Assembly: GCF_026153355.1 (NCBI RefSeq)
Contig: NZ_CP110636.1
Location: 5,456,001-5,520,000 of the forward strand
Length of the DNA: 64,000 nt
Direction: 5' to 3'
Source: Streptomyces endophytica
GTDB taxonomy: Bacteria > Actinomycetota > Actinomycetes > Streptomycetales > Streptomycetaceae
Shown here: one piece after another, positions 23,679 through 32,189 of the stretch
Layout of the letters: every line of letters begins with the position of its first letter
Position numbering within the stretch: the first letter of the stretch is position 1
Program-made: the position numbers and the translations under genes
The notes under the pieces: generated by a model
The model's database searches: none
The model's input: the letters and a program-made list of their open reading frames with translations, nothing else
Told to the model about the DNA's origin: nothing

Positions 23679-25804
23679 ATGACATCGCTGCGACCGGGAG
23701 AGCGGACCGCCCCCGCGCCGAAGGTGCTCGTCACCGACCTGGACGGCACCTTGCTCGGCGGTGACCGCGCGGACCGCGGGCGGCTGCGGGCGGCGCTGGA
23801 ACGGCACCCCGAGGTGACCGTGGTGTTCGCCACCGGCCGCTCGCTGACGTCCGTCGAGCGGATCCTGGACCGGGACCCGCTGGTCCCCCGGCCCCGGTGG
23901 ATCATCGCCGACGTCGGGGCGAGCGTGATCGACGGATCGGACCGGAGCCGTGTCGACGTGGTGCAGAACCAACTGCGCGAAGGCTGGCCGGGACACCGGC
24001 GGGTGCGCGAGCGGATGGCACGGTTCCCGGAGCTGGAGTACCAGGAGGGGTGGTCCAGGAGGGCCGCTGCTCGTTCTTCCTGCGCCCCGGGCGGCTCTCC
24101 GACGACATCACCGCCGCGGTAAGGGAGTTGGGCTGCGGATGGACGTACTCGGCGGGGCGGTACTTCGATGTGCTCCCCGCCCCGGCGAGCAAGGGCCGGG
24201 CGCTCGCCCTGCTCGCCCGCAAGCTCCAGTGGTCCATGGAGTCGGTACTGGTGGCGGGCGACTCGCTCAACGACCTGTCGCTGTTCGAGCTCGGCTGCCA
24301 CGGTGTCCTGATGAGCGGGGCGGAGCCGGCCCTGCGGGAGCGGATCGCGGACCGCACCGAGGTGTACCGGCCGGACCGGGCCGGTGCGGCCGGCATCCTC
24401 GCCGCCCTGGAGGGCCTGGGCTGGATCGCGCGTCCGCACGCCGTGGTGGTCGGGTACCACCGGCCGCCGGTGCGCTGGGCCGACGGACGGTGGCGGCGGC
24501 CGGTGAGCCCCAACGGCGTACTGCCCACCCTGCAGGGCCTGTTCGGCGCCGGGGGGCCGGACGGGGTGTGGGCCACCGCGCTGGTCGAGGACGGCACCGC
24601 ACCGCAGGCCGCTCCGGAGCCCGGCCGTCCGCACCGTACGGGACTTCCGCTGGCGTTCCTGCCGGTGGACGGCGTGCAGTGGACGGAGTACTTCCACCGT
24701 GCCTGCAAGGAGACGCTGTGGCCGGTGCTGATGTCGCAGCCCGGCCGGATGCGGTACCGCGCCTCGGCCTGGCGTCACTACGAACGGTTCAACGCCCGCT
24801 TCGCCGACCACCTGAGCGCCCATGCGGCCCGTGACGCCACGGTCTGGCTGCACGACTACAACCTGTGGCTGGTGCCCGGCATGCTGCGCGCCGCGCGCCC
24901 GGATCTGCGGCTGGGACTGTTCCACCACACGCCCTTTCCCCCGGCGGACGCCTTCGGCCGGCTGCCGACCGCGGGCCAGCTCCGCGACTCGCTCGCCTGC
25001 CTGGACTGGGCCGGGTTCCACACCGAGGCGTTCGCCGGCCACTTCCGGCAGGTGCTGGCCGGCGCCGCGCGGATGCCCCGTACGGGGGTGCATCCGCTGG
25101 GCATCGACCGCCGGGCCGTCGAGGAACTGGCCCGCGCGCGCGTCGTCCGCGCCGGTACGGACCGCGGCGGGCCGGCCCTGGTCCTGTCGGTGGAGCGGCT
25201 CGACTACGCCAAGGCGCCGCTGGAGAAGGTCCGGGCGATCGACGCACTGCTCTCCCAACGCCCCGCATGGCGCGGCGCGTTGGTGTTCCGGCTGGTGTGT
25301 CCGCCGCCGGAGCCGGGGATCCGGATCCATGACACCACCCGGGCGGCACTGGAGCACGCCATCAACGAGGTCAACGGGCGCTGGAGTCACGGGAGTTGGC
25401 GTCCGATCGACTATCTGCCGCGGGCCCTGCCGTTCGCCGAGGTGGTCGACCAGTACCTCGCGGCGGAGGTCTTCTGGGTGACCTCCCTCCAGGACGGGAT
25501 GAACCTCACCGCGAAGGAGTTCATCGCCAGCCACGCCGCGACCGGCCGCCGCGGGGTCCTCATCCTCTCCCGGCACACCGGCGCGGCCGCCCAGCTCGGC
25601 ACCGCCGCACTGCTCACCGACCCGCGCTCACCACAGGACCTCGTCGACACGCTGCACCGGTCGCTCACCATGACGCCCAACGAACGCGCCGCCCACCTCG
25701 GCCGCCTGGCGGCGCTGCTCGACGATCCGCCGCCCGTCCACTGGGCCCGCGACATCCTCACGGCCATCGGGGAAGCGGCGGACGGCAGGAACTGGCGGAC
25801 ATAG
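23679..25804 (+). pseudogene. HAD phosphatase-GT20 glycosyltransferase fusion, one frameshift
   Basis: Reading through one frameshift gives a protein of about 708 residues. Residues 1-270 are a HAD-IIB phosphatase (VTDLDGTLL nucleophile, VVFATGRS, later VLVAGDSLNDLSLFELG). Residues about 285-705 are a trehalose-6-phosphate-synthase-like GT20 enzyme (WLHDYNLWLVP, LFHHTPFP, VERLDYAKAPLEK, VTSLQDGMNLTAKEF). A phosphatase followed by a GT20 domain on one chain is the order of GgpPS, the one-protein glucosylglycerol synthase; a trehalose or other glucoside product is equally possible. The break is at 24045-24050: one more G in GAGGGG would join EYQEG to VVQEGRCSFF. Otherwise all motifs are present, so it may be functional in the strain. 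Confidence 0.82.
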
Positions 25805-25833
25805 CAACACATCTGACACCCAGTCACCCCACC

Positions 25834-25861
25834 CTGACATCAGCGTCACGCTGACATCAGC
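25834..25861. repeat. Two copies of CTGACATCAGC
   Basis: CTGACATCAGC is at 25834-25844 and again, as GCTGACATCAGC, at 25850-25861; each is itself a near palindrome. They stand about 30-57 bp after the GT20 stop and 180 bp before the next gene. A third, weaker variant (CTGGCATCGC) follows at about 25868. Role unknown. Confidence 0.5.
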
Positions 25862-26041
25862 ACCACCCTGGCATCGCTACCGACCTGACGCCTGTACGGG
25901 CTGACCGAATTTCCGGTCCCTCACCCAGGGTGCACGGGCACGCACAGCGGGTATCACCCCTCCGCGTCACTTCTCCGCACCATCCCCTCTTCTCCTTCTC
26001 CCCCTTCGCGCCTCACCCCTTCGCGCTCCCGGGAGCCGCTC

Positions 26042-26548
26042 ATGAAGCACACCCACCCCCAGCCCGGCGACATCGGGCTCACCCGCATCAACGGCGTCAG
26101 CGGCCGGCTGATCCGCTTCGGACAGTGGATCAACGGCGACGGCTTCGCCGACTACGAACACGCCTTCCTGGTCCTGCCCGACGACCGGCTACTGGAGGCC
26201 GAGCCGGGCGGGGCGCGCATCCGGCCGCTCGCCGAGTACGACGGCGCCGAGGTGCTCTACGTCTGCCCGGAAGGGCTCACCGAAGCGCAGCGCTCGGCCA
26301 TCTGCCGGGCCGCCACGCGCTATGTCGGCGTGCCCTACAGCTTCCTCGACTACCTCGCGATCGCCACGCACCGGTTCCACGTCCCCGTTCCGGGCCTGCG
26401 CCGCTACGTCGCCAGCACCCGGCACATGATCTGCTCCCAGCTCGTCGACCAGTGCTACCAGGACGGCGGGGTGCACCTCTTCGCGGACGGCCGCTGGTCG
26501 GGCTATGTGACGCCGATGGCGCTGTACACGCTGCTGGCCACCGGCTGA
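26042..26548 (+). CDS. YiiX/NlpC-like permuted papain-fold protein
   Basis: 168 residues. The order of catalytic parts, His first (H40 in DYEHAFLV) and Cys later (C131 in MICSQLVDQCY), is that of the circularly permuted NlpC/P60 fold (YiiX/YaeF, peptidase family C92). PGDIGLTRINGVSGRLIRFGQW at the N-terminus is typical. No signal peptide is seen, so it probably acts in the cytoplasm on a peptide or lipid amide. GGGAG precedes the ATG. No operon partner: the next gene is on the other strand. Confidence 0.82.
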   Translation: MKHTHPQPGDIGLTRINGVSGRLIRFGQWINGDGFADYEHAFLVLPDDRLLEAEPGGARIRPLAEYDGAEVLYVCPEGLTEAQRSAICRAATRYVGVPYSFLDYLAIATHRFHVPVPGLRRYVASTRHMICSQLVDQCYQDGGVHLFADGRWSGYVTPMALYTLLATG

Positions 26549-26630
26549 GCGGGCCGGCCGGCAGGCCGGGGGGCGGTCCGTTCCGCGGCACCTCCCCCCG
26601 GCCGTCGCCCGGCCGCGTCGCCCGGTCCCG

Positions 26631-27380
26631 TCAGGTGCCGGGCTTGCGTCCGTAGACGTGGACGTCGTCGCCGGTGCGCAGCAGGGACCAGTACTTCGCG
26701 GCGTCGCCGCTGCGCATGTTGACGCAGCCGTGCGAGCCGGGGGCCGACCAGACGCTGCCACTGATGGAGTGGAAGGCCTGGCCGCCGTCGAAGAACTGGC
26801 TGTACGGCATGGCCACGTGGTACAGCGTCGAGACGTGGTGCAGATGGCGCCAGTAGATCTTCTTGGCGCCGGTGCGGGTCTCGTACCCGTCCCGGCCGCT
26901 ACGGATCGGCACCGGCCCGTAGACCAGCCGGGAGCCGTCCTGGATCCAGCTGAGCTGACGGGTGAGGTCGACGCAGGCGATGCGGCCCTTGTTCGTCGGG
27001 CAGTGGTGGGCCTTGTTCGGGTGGTGGCCGGCCGCCCGCTGCTGGGCGACCAGGCTCATCACGCCCCAGGTGACGGGCCCGGCGTAGCCGATGTTCGGGG
27101 TGATGCCGTGGCTGGTCTGGAAGGCCCGGATCGCGCGGCAGTCGGCGGCCGACTGCCGGCCGTCCACGGGCAGTCCGAGGAAGCGCTCGGCCTGCTTCTG
27201 GTAGGGGCCGCGGGACGCGGTGCAGGCCGAGGCCGCGGTGGCGGCCTGGGCCGGGGCGCCGAGGGCGGCCGTCAGCGGAACGGTCAGCGTGGTGAGGGCG
27301 AGCGCGGCGGCGGCCCGGCGTCCGGCACCGGACCACCGCGGTATGCGCCGGGGTATGCGCAGCGAGAAGCGTCTTTTCAT
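26631..27380 (-). CDS. L,D-transpeptidase (YkuD) with peptidoglycan-binding domain
   Basis: 249 residues. A long Arg-rich signal peptide (MKRRFSLRIPRRIPRW then AAAALALTTLTVPLTAALG, cut near AQA-A) exports it. Residues about 50-110 are a PG_binding_1-like domain (FLGLPVDGRQSAADCRAIRAFQ). The C-terminal YkuD domain has the HxnSHGCVN-type catalytic site FHSISGS and SHGCVNM (Cys near 221). It links peptidoglycan stems through 3-3 bonds or attaches proteins in the cell wall. A start at ATG 27380 puts the signal peptide at a normal length. Confidence 0.9.
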   Translation of the reverse strand: MKRRFSLRIPRRIPRWSGAGRRAAAALALTTLTVPLTAALGAPAQAATAASACTASRGPYQKQAERFLGLPVDGRQSAADCRAIRAFQTSHGITPNIGYAGPVTWGVMSLVAQQRAAGHHPNKAHHCPTNKGRIACVDLTRQLSWIQDGSRLVYGPVPIRSGRDGYETRTGAKKIYWRHLHHVSTLYHVAMPYSQFFDGGQAFHSISGSVWSAPGSHGCVNMRSGDAAKYWSLLRTGDDVHVYGRKPGT

Positions 27381-27571
27381 GCCCGGTAGGACTGTTTGCC
27401 CCACCCACTGGTTGCAGCCGTGACCGACCCGGAATATCGGATACATCGGATCCGGCCGTCAGTGGCCTCCGTGGTGGTGACGCGGACGGACCGGCCTCCC
27501 ACGATTCGTGCGCCGGGCTTGCGACGATGGGCGCGCCGCGGGGGAACCGTGTCGCCGCCAAGGAGGCTGTC

Positions 27572-28081
27572 ATGACCGCCAGCACGGACCTGCTCGTCGA
27601 TGCCTTCGGCCGGATCCGGGAGGCCGTCGAGGAGGCGGTCACCGGACTCGGTCCGGACGAGCTCAGCACCCGTCCCGAGGAGGACGCCAACTCGATCGGC
27701 TGGCTGGTCTGGCATCTGACCAGGATCCAGGACGATCACCTGGCCGGGGTGGCCGGCACCGAGCAGCTGTGGACGTCGGACGGCTGGTACGAGCGCTTCG
27801 GCCTGCCGTTCTCCGCCGACGACCACGGTTACGGCCACTCCCGCAAGGAGGTGGCGGCGGTCAAGGACATCGGCGAGGAGCTGCTGACCGGCTACCACGA
27901 GGCCGTTCACGACAACACGGTGCAGTATCTCGCCGGCATCGCCGACAAGGACCTGAAGCGCGTCGTCGACCGGGCCTGGACCCCGCCGGTCACCATGGGC
28001 GTCCGCCTGGTCAGCGTGATCGCCGACGGTCTGCAGCATGCGGGACAGGCGGCGTACGTACGGGGGCTGCTCGGGTACTGA
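27572..28081 (+). CDS. DinB/DUF664-family protein
   Basis: 169 residues of the DinB-like four-helix bundle. The metal-binding histidines are visible in WHLTRIQDDH and in GLQHAGQAAYVRG. In actinobacteria this superfamily includes mycothiol-dependent transferases and detoxification enzymes. The ATG at 27572 has AAGGAGG 7 bases upstream, so the open frame in front of it is not used. It is divergent from the L,D-transpeptidase gene and has no partner. Confidence 0.88.
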   Translation: MTASTDLLVDAFGRIREAVEEAVTGLGPDELSTRPEEDANSIGWLVWHLTRIQDDHLAGVAGTEQLWTSDGWYERFGLPFSADDHGYGHSRKEVAAVKDIGEELLTGYHEAVHDNTVQYLAGIADKDLKRVVDRAWTPPVTMGVRLVSVIADGLQHAGQAAYVRGLLGY

Positions 28082-28115
28082 GGGGCGCCGCCGACGGGGC
28101 TCAGGTCCTCGGGGA

Positions 28116-28619
28116 TCAGGTCCTCGGGGGCAGGCGGTGCAGTTCGACCCCGGTCAGCCGGCCGGACGCGATCCGTGCGGTCATGTACGTGCAGTACGGC
28201 TGGCGTCGCCGGTCGGTCGGGGAGCCGGGGTTGAGCAGGCGCAGCCGGCCGTCCGCGACCGAGTCCCAGGGGATGTGGCTGTGCCCGAAGACCAGGACGT
28301 CGAGGTCGGGGAAGCGGGCGGCGCAGCGGCGCTCACGGCCCTGGGCGGGGCCGGTTTCGTGCACCACGCCGAACCGCAGGCCGGCCAGCTCGGCGTAGGC
28401 CACCTCGGGCAGCCGGGCGCGCAGTTCCGGGCCGTCGTTGTTGCCGTACACCCCGATCAGCCGCCGGGCGCGGGCCTGGAGCAGGTCCAGGGTGGCGGTG
28501 TCGACCCAGTCCCCGGCGTGCAGAACGGCGTCGGCGCGCGGTACCTCGTCGAGCAGCTGGGGCGGCAGGGCCTTGGCGCGCTTGGGCAGATGGGTGTCGG
28601 AGAGGAGCAGCAGTCGCAC
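28116..28619 (-). CDS. YfcE/MJ0936-type metallophosphoesterase
   Basis: 167 residues. The five metal-binding motifs of the calcineurin-like fold are in order: SDTHLPK, HAGDWVD, GNNDGPE, VVHETG and FGHSHIPW. Single-domain members of this size act on phosphodiesters. The GTG at 28619 is the start that gives the strand-1 sequence RLLLLSDTH right at the N-terminus; the open frame before it is Arg/Gly-rich and not conserved-looking. Cytoplasmic. It is convergent with the DinB gene and in line with the SDR gene. Confidence 0.9.
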   Translation of the reverse strand: MRLLLLSDTHLPKRAKALPPQLLDEVPRADAVLHAGDWVDTATLDLLQARARRLIGVYGNNDGPELRARLPEVAYAELAGLRFGVVHETGPAQGRERRCAARFPDLDVLVFGHSHIPWDSVADGRLRLLNPGSPTDRRRQPYCTYMTARIASGRLTGVELHRLPPRT

Positions 28620-28710
28620 GGCCCCGACGGTAGCCCTCCCCCGGCCGCCCGGCACCTCGGCGTGCGCCCCTCCCCTGGTCGGTGTGCGCCCCTTCCCCGT
28701 GCGCCCCGGG

Positions 28711-29535
28711 TCAGCGTTCCTGTGCGGTCGGGCGGACCGTGATCTCGTTGATCGCGACATGGGCCGGCTGGGTCACCATGAAGGTGAGGGAGCGGGCGAT
28801 GTCCTCGGCCCGCAGCCAGCTCTCCTGCGGAATTCCGTGGGCCGCCCCGGCCTGGCCGCCGAGCGTCATCTCCGTCGTGGTCATGCCCGGTTCGACCAGG
28901 CCGACCCGGACGCCGCGTCCGGTCACCTCCTGCCGCAGCGCTTCGCTGAAGGAGCACACCGCGTGCTTGGTGGCGGAGTAGACGCTGTTGTCCTTCCGGG
29001 GCACCCGGCCGGCGACCGAGCTGACGGTCACCAGGTCGGCGACGCCGCGCGGGCCGTCGGCCGCGGCGCGGAGCAGATGCGGGAGCGCGGCGTGCGACAT
29101 CCGAAGCACCGCCCGGAGGTTGAGGTCGACCATCCGGTCCCACTCCTCGGGGTCGCTCTGCTCGACGGGGTTGCGTGCGCCGTAGCCGGCGTTGTTGACC
29201 AGGACGTCGAGCCGTCCGAAGCGGGCGACGGTCTCGTCGACGGTGCGCTGAGGCCGGGCCGGGTCGGTCAGGTCCGCGGTCACCGCCAGGGACGGGCCGC
29301 CCAGCGCGTCGATGGCCGCGGTCAGTTCCGTCAGCCGGGCACGGCGGCGGGCGACCAGCGCGACGGAGGCACCCTCGCGGGCCAGTGCCAGCGCGGTGGC
29401 CGCGCCGATGCCGCTGGAGGCGCCGGTCACCAGTGCCACGGTGCCGGCCAGCGGTGCGCGGCCGGTGCCGCCGGGCGGTGCCGCGGTCCCGGCCCGCTCG
29501 GCCGCGCTGCTGTGATCGCTCTCTCCGGTGTGCAT
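28711..29535 (-). CDS. SDR-family oxidoreductase
   Basis: 274 residues of a classical short-chain dehydrogenase. Coenzyme motif TGASSGIG at 37-44, NNAGYG, the catalytic Ser in VTVSSVAG and YSATK (YxxxK). Arg in LVARRRARL after strand 2 suggests NADP preference. AGGAGGAG lies in front of the ATG at 29535. The first 28 residues are an unstructured leader rich in Gly/Ala. Substrate unknown. Confidence 0.92.
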   Translation of the reverse strand: MHTGESDHSSAAERAGTAAPPGGTGRAPLAGTVALVTGASSGIGAATALALAREGASVALVARRRARLTELTAAIDALGGPSLAVTADLTDPARPQRTVDETVARFGRLDVLVNNAGYGARNPVEQSDPEEWDRMVDLNLRAVLRMSHAALPHLLRAAADGPRGVADLVTVSSVAGRVPRKDNSVYSATKHAVCSFSEALRQEVTGRGVRVGLVEPGMTTTEMTLGGQAGAAHGIPQESWLRAEDIARSLTFMVTQPAHVAINEITVRPTAQER

Positions 29536-30733
29536 GTCCGCCGCTCCTCCTGGTGATCGGGTTGGAGACCGTGCCGGTCGCTCGCGTGGCGAGCCTTGCC
29601 GGTCCCGCCCGGCCCGTACCCCTCCTCGGGGCGGATTCACCTGGGGGGCTCCGCGCTGAGCGCTCTTCCACTTCATGGGTGCGGCCCGGCGGGCATGGGG
29701 TGCCTGCCGGGCGGTGCGCGTGGTGACCGTCAGAGGGCGGTCGGACGACGTCCGGGGACGCGCCGGGGCGCGGGCGGTACGGGCCGAGGGGGCCGCGGGG
29801 GGCCGGCCCGGCGTACGGGCGGGCGGGGGCGTACGGGTGCTCCGCGCGTGTCCGTGAGGCGGCGCGGACCACACGGCGGACAAGGGCGTCGAGTCCTGTG
29901 GCGGTCCACCGGTGGAACGCCGACCCGTGCCAGCGCGCACCAGGGCCCTTCGTGCCGCGAGTGCTCCACGAGCCCTCCCTCCTTGTGAGGTGCTGCCCCG
30001 CTTCGCATCGTTACGGAGGGGGCGGAACGGAAAGGCGTTCCTGTCCCTCTCACCAAGGGGAGGGGCCCGCAGGGTTGATCAGGCTTCGCACAGAATCAGC
30101 AGAAAGCGATCGACCCATTGCATACTGCGCTCCGGCCTGCACTTTTGCTCACGCGACGTGGCCAATGCCACTTTGGCGTGAGGTTTAGTCGCCGGTAACT
30201 CGCGTTCGAAACCTGGTAGTTGGGTTCGCGCCGGACGCGGCGGTGCGTCAGTGGCACCGGCCCTGACCGCCGCTACGGGTGGTGGCCCGCACAGCCCGTG
30301 GCCCGACGAGCCGTAGCACTGGCCAGAGGTCTGTGCGCGGTGCATGCGTGCCTGCGCAGCGCATGCACCAAGAGCTCCGGATGCGCTCGGCGGACACCCC
30401 CCGCGGCGGGTGAGTGATCGCCGGCGGCCCTGGAGCGATGCGCCACGGCACGGGGGGTGCGCCCCTGCCGGTCACGGCGGGTACACCCCGCGCAGGCACG
30501 GCCGCGCCGCCACGACAAGGGGGCAGGGCGGGCCGCGGCGGCGCTACCGCGCGCTCTCCCCGGCCGAACTCGGCGCGTGGTTGTCTCTTGCCCGTCGAAT
30601 TCATGACGCCGCACCGGAATTCGCCGACGAGTGCACGAGCACCCCGCACCACCGCACTCGCCGCGAAATCCGATACGGCGTCGGTTTCCTGAAGAGCCGC
30701 CAGGGAACTGCGCGGCGAGCGAGGGAGCAACGC
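29536..30733. other. 1.2-kb stretch without a convincing gene
   Basis: I see no frame with domain likeness or a clean ribosome binding site here. The left half (29540-29900) is extremely G/C-rich and repetitive; 29990-30215 is lower in GC and looks like promoter or leader sequence with the nested hairpin at 30148-30182. The right part precedes the Rpf/LysM gene. No ydaO-type riboswitch consensus could be recognised although such switches often precede rpf genes in actinobacteria. No tRNA cloverleaf was found around TTCGAA at 30206. Confidence 0.5.
30148..30182. ncRNA. Nested hairpin, possible structured RNA or operator
   Basis: Outer arms CTCACGC (30148-30154) and GCGTGAG (30176-30182) and inner arms GTGGC (30158-30162) and GCCAC (30167-30171) are exact complements around a CAAT loop, with 3- and 4-nt internal bulges. 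No T-run follows, so it is not a simple terminator. The strand cannot be told from the palindrome. Confidence 0.4.
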
Positions 30734-31435
30734 ATGGAATTTCCTCAGGTATCGGAATCGACCGCCCGGGGCGAGTTCCGGGGCAATGGGGTCCGGGGCA
30801 TCACGGCGGCGGCCGTCCTGCTGGCGGCCGGGGCACTGAACGTGGCGGCCGAGCAGCCCGCCGCCGCGGTGAACAGTGGCACCTGGGACCGGCTGGCCGG
30901 GTGCGAGAGCGGAGGGAACTGGCGGATCGACACCGGCAACGGATTCTCCGGAGGGCTGCAGTTCTCCCACCACACCTGGCGCTCGTTCGGCGGCCAGGCG
31001 TACGGCTCGCGGGCCGCGCGGGCCTCCCGCACACAGCAGATCCAGGTGGCGGAACGGGTGTTGGCACGCCAGGGCTGGGGGGCCTGGCCCGCCTGCTCGG
31101 CCCGGCTCGGCCTCAACTCGGCGGCCCGGCACGGCACTCCACGGGCCGGCACCGCGCACACCCCACCGCGGCGGCACGTCCAGGCGCCGGCCCGCGCCCG
31201 GGTCCGGCACCCGCAGTTCCACGAAAAGCGCTACAAGGCCATGCGGCACCGGAGTACCCACGGCACGATCGTCGTGAATTCCGGCGACACGGTGAGCGGT
31301 ATCGCCGCCGCCCACGGATTCCGCTGGCAGGAATTCTATCGGGCCAACCGAAAGGTGATCGGCGCGAATCCGGACCTCATTTTCCCGGGCATCCGGCTCG
31401 CCGTACCACGCTCACACTCCGACTCCGCCGAGTGA
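30734..31435 (+). CDS. Rpf-domain transglycosylase with LysM domain
   Basis: 233 residues with a hydrophobic export signal (GITAAAVLLAAGALNVAA). The mature N-terminus is a resuscitation-promoting-factor lysozyme-like domain at about 50-120 (WDRLAGCESGGNWRIDTGNG, FSGGLQFSHHTW, QGWGAWPACS); the Glu in CESGG is the catalytic acid. The C-terminus is a LysM domain at about 177-228 (VVNSGDTVSGIAAAHGF, NPDLIFPGIRLAV). Such proteins cut peptidoglycan during spore germination and growth. GAGGGAG precedes the ATG at 30734. Confidence 0.92.
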   Translation: MEFPQVSESTARGEFRGNGVRGITAAAVLLAAGALNVAAEQPAAAVNSGTWDRLAGCESGGNWRIDTGNGFSGGLQFSHHTWRSFGGQAYGSRAARASRTQQIQVAERVLARQGWGAWPACSARLGLNSAARHGTPRAGTAHTPPRRHVQAPARARVRHPQFHEKRYKAMRHRSTHGTIVVNSGDTVSGIAAAHGFRWQEFYRANRKVIGANPDLIFPGIRLAVPRSHSDSAE

Positions 31436-31636
31436 ATTCGGTATCCGTCGAGGGGCGTGGGGAGTTCCTGGATTCCCGGCGTGCCGCATCATCCGGCTGA
31501 CCCGGCCCACCGGGTGTCCGGATGACGCACGGTGAGGGTTGCAGGCCGTCCGTGGCGCCGCGGACGGCCTGCCCGCATGCCCGGCCGGGGCCGGGCCGGC
31601 AGGCGGACCGTACGGGCCGCGCCAGGGGTGCCCCCC

Positions 31637-32071
31637 TCAGGCGGTCGCGTACACGCGGGTGGCGAACTCGGCGATCTGCCGGTCGCTGAGGTTCTTGGCG
31701 AGGTTCTGTTCGGTGATCATGCCCACCAGACGGTGGCCACCGTCGACGTCGATCACCGGCAGACGCTTGATGTGGTGGCTCTCCATGGTCTGCAGGACCT
31801 CGTTGGCGTCCGCGTTGGCGTCGATCCAGTGCAGTTCCCCGCCCAGCGAACCGGCCTGCACGGTCGCCGGATCCACACCTTCGGCACAGCAGGTGATGAC
31901 GATGTCGCGGTCGGTGATCATGCCCATGAGCCGGTTGTTGTCACCGCAGATGGGCAGGGCCCCGACCTGCAGGTCGCGCATCATCTTGGCCGCGTCCTGA
32001 AGTGATTCGTGCGCGCCGATACAGCGCACCCCGCCGGTCATGATCTCTCGGGCTCGCAGCTTGCCGGCCAT
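31637..32071 (-). CDS. CBS-domain protein
   Basis: 144 residues, two CBS motifs forming one Bateman module: residues about 8-62 (IMTGGVRCIGAHESLQDA, then MITDRDIVI) and 80-135 (HHIKRLPVIDVDGGHRLVGM). No other domain. Stand-alone CBS pairs bind adenine nucleotides and regulate partner proteins; the partner here is unknown. GGGAGGAA is directly before the ATG at 32071. It is divergent from the M3 peptidase gene. Confidence 0.93.
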   Translation of the reverse strand: MAGKLRAREIMTGGVRCIGAHESLQDAAKMMRDLQVGALPICGDNNRLMGMITDRDIVITCCAEGVDPATVQAGSLGGELHWIDANADANEVLQTMESHHIKRLPVIDVDGGHRLVGMITEQNLAKNLSDRQIAEFATRVYATA

Positions 32072-32189
32072 GATTCCTCCCGTCTCAGGAGCGTTGCTTG
32101 CCTCGCCCTTCGATCACACCACGAAAGGCCCCCCGACGCTTCCCGGGATCGGGCCCGGCCGCGCCGCCCCGGGCGTAGGGTCGGAGCCC

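Noticed and set aside
30195..30230. tRNA T-loop-like GTTCGAA
   Set aside because: No complementary arms for a T stem, and no D arm, anticodon arm or acceptor stem around it.
29898..30345. Small open frames on both strands in the gene-free gap
   Set aside because: Odd amino acid composition for this genome (many Cys/Pro), no ribosome binding site, no conserved pattern.
30189..30733. ydaO (c-di-AMP) riboswitch before the Rpf gene
   Set aside because: Expected from relatives, but I could not find the conserved paired elements or the GGGUGAAUC-type core in this stretch.
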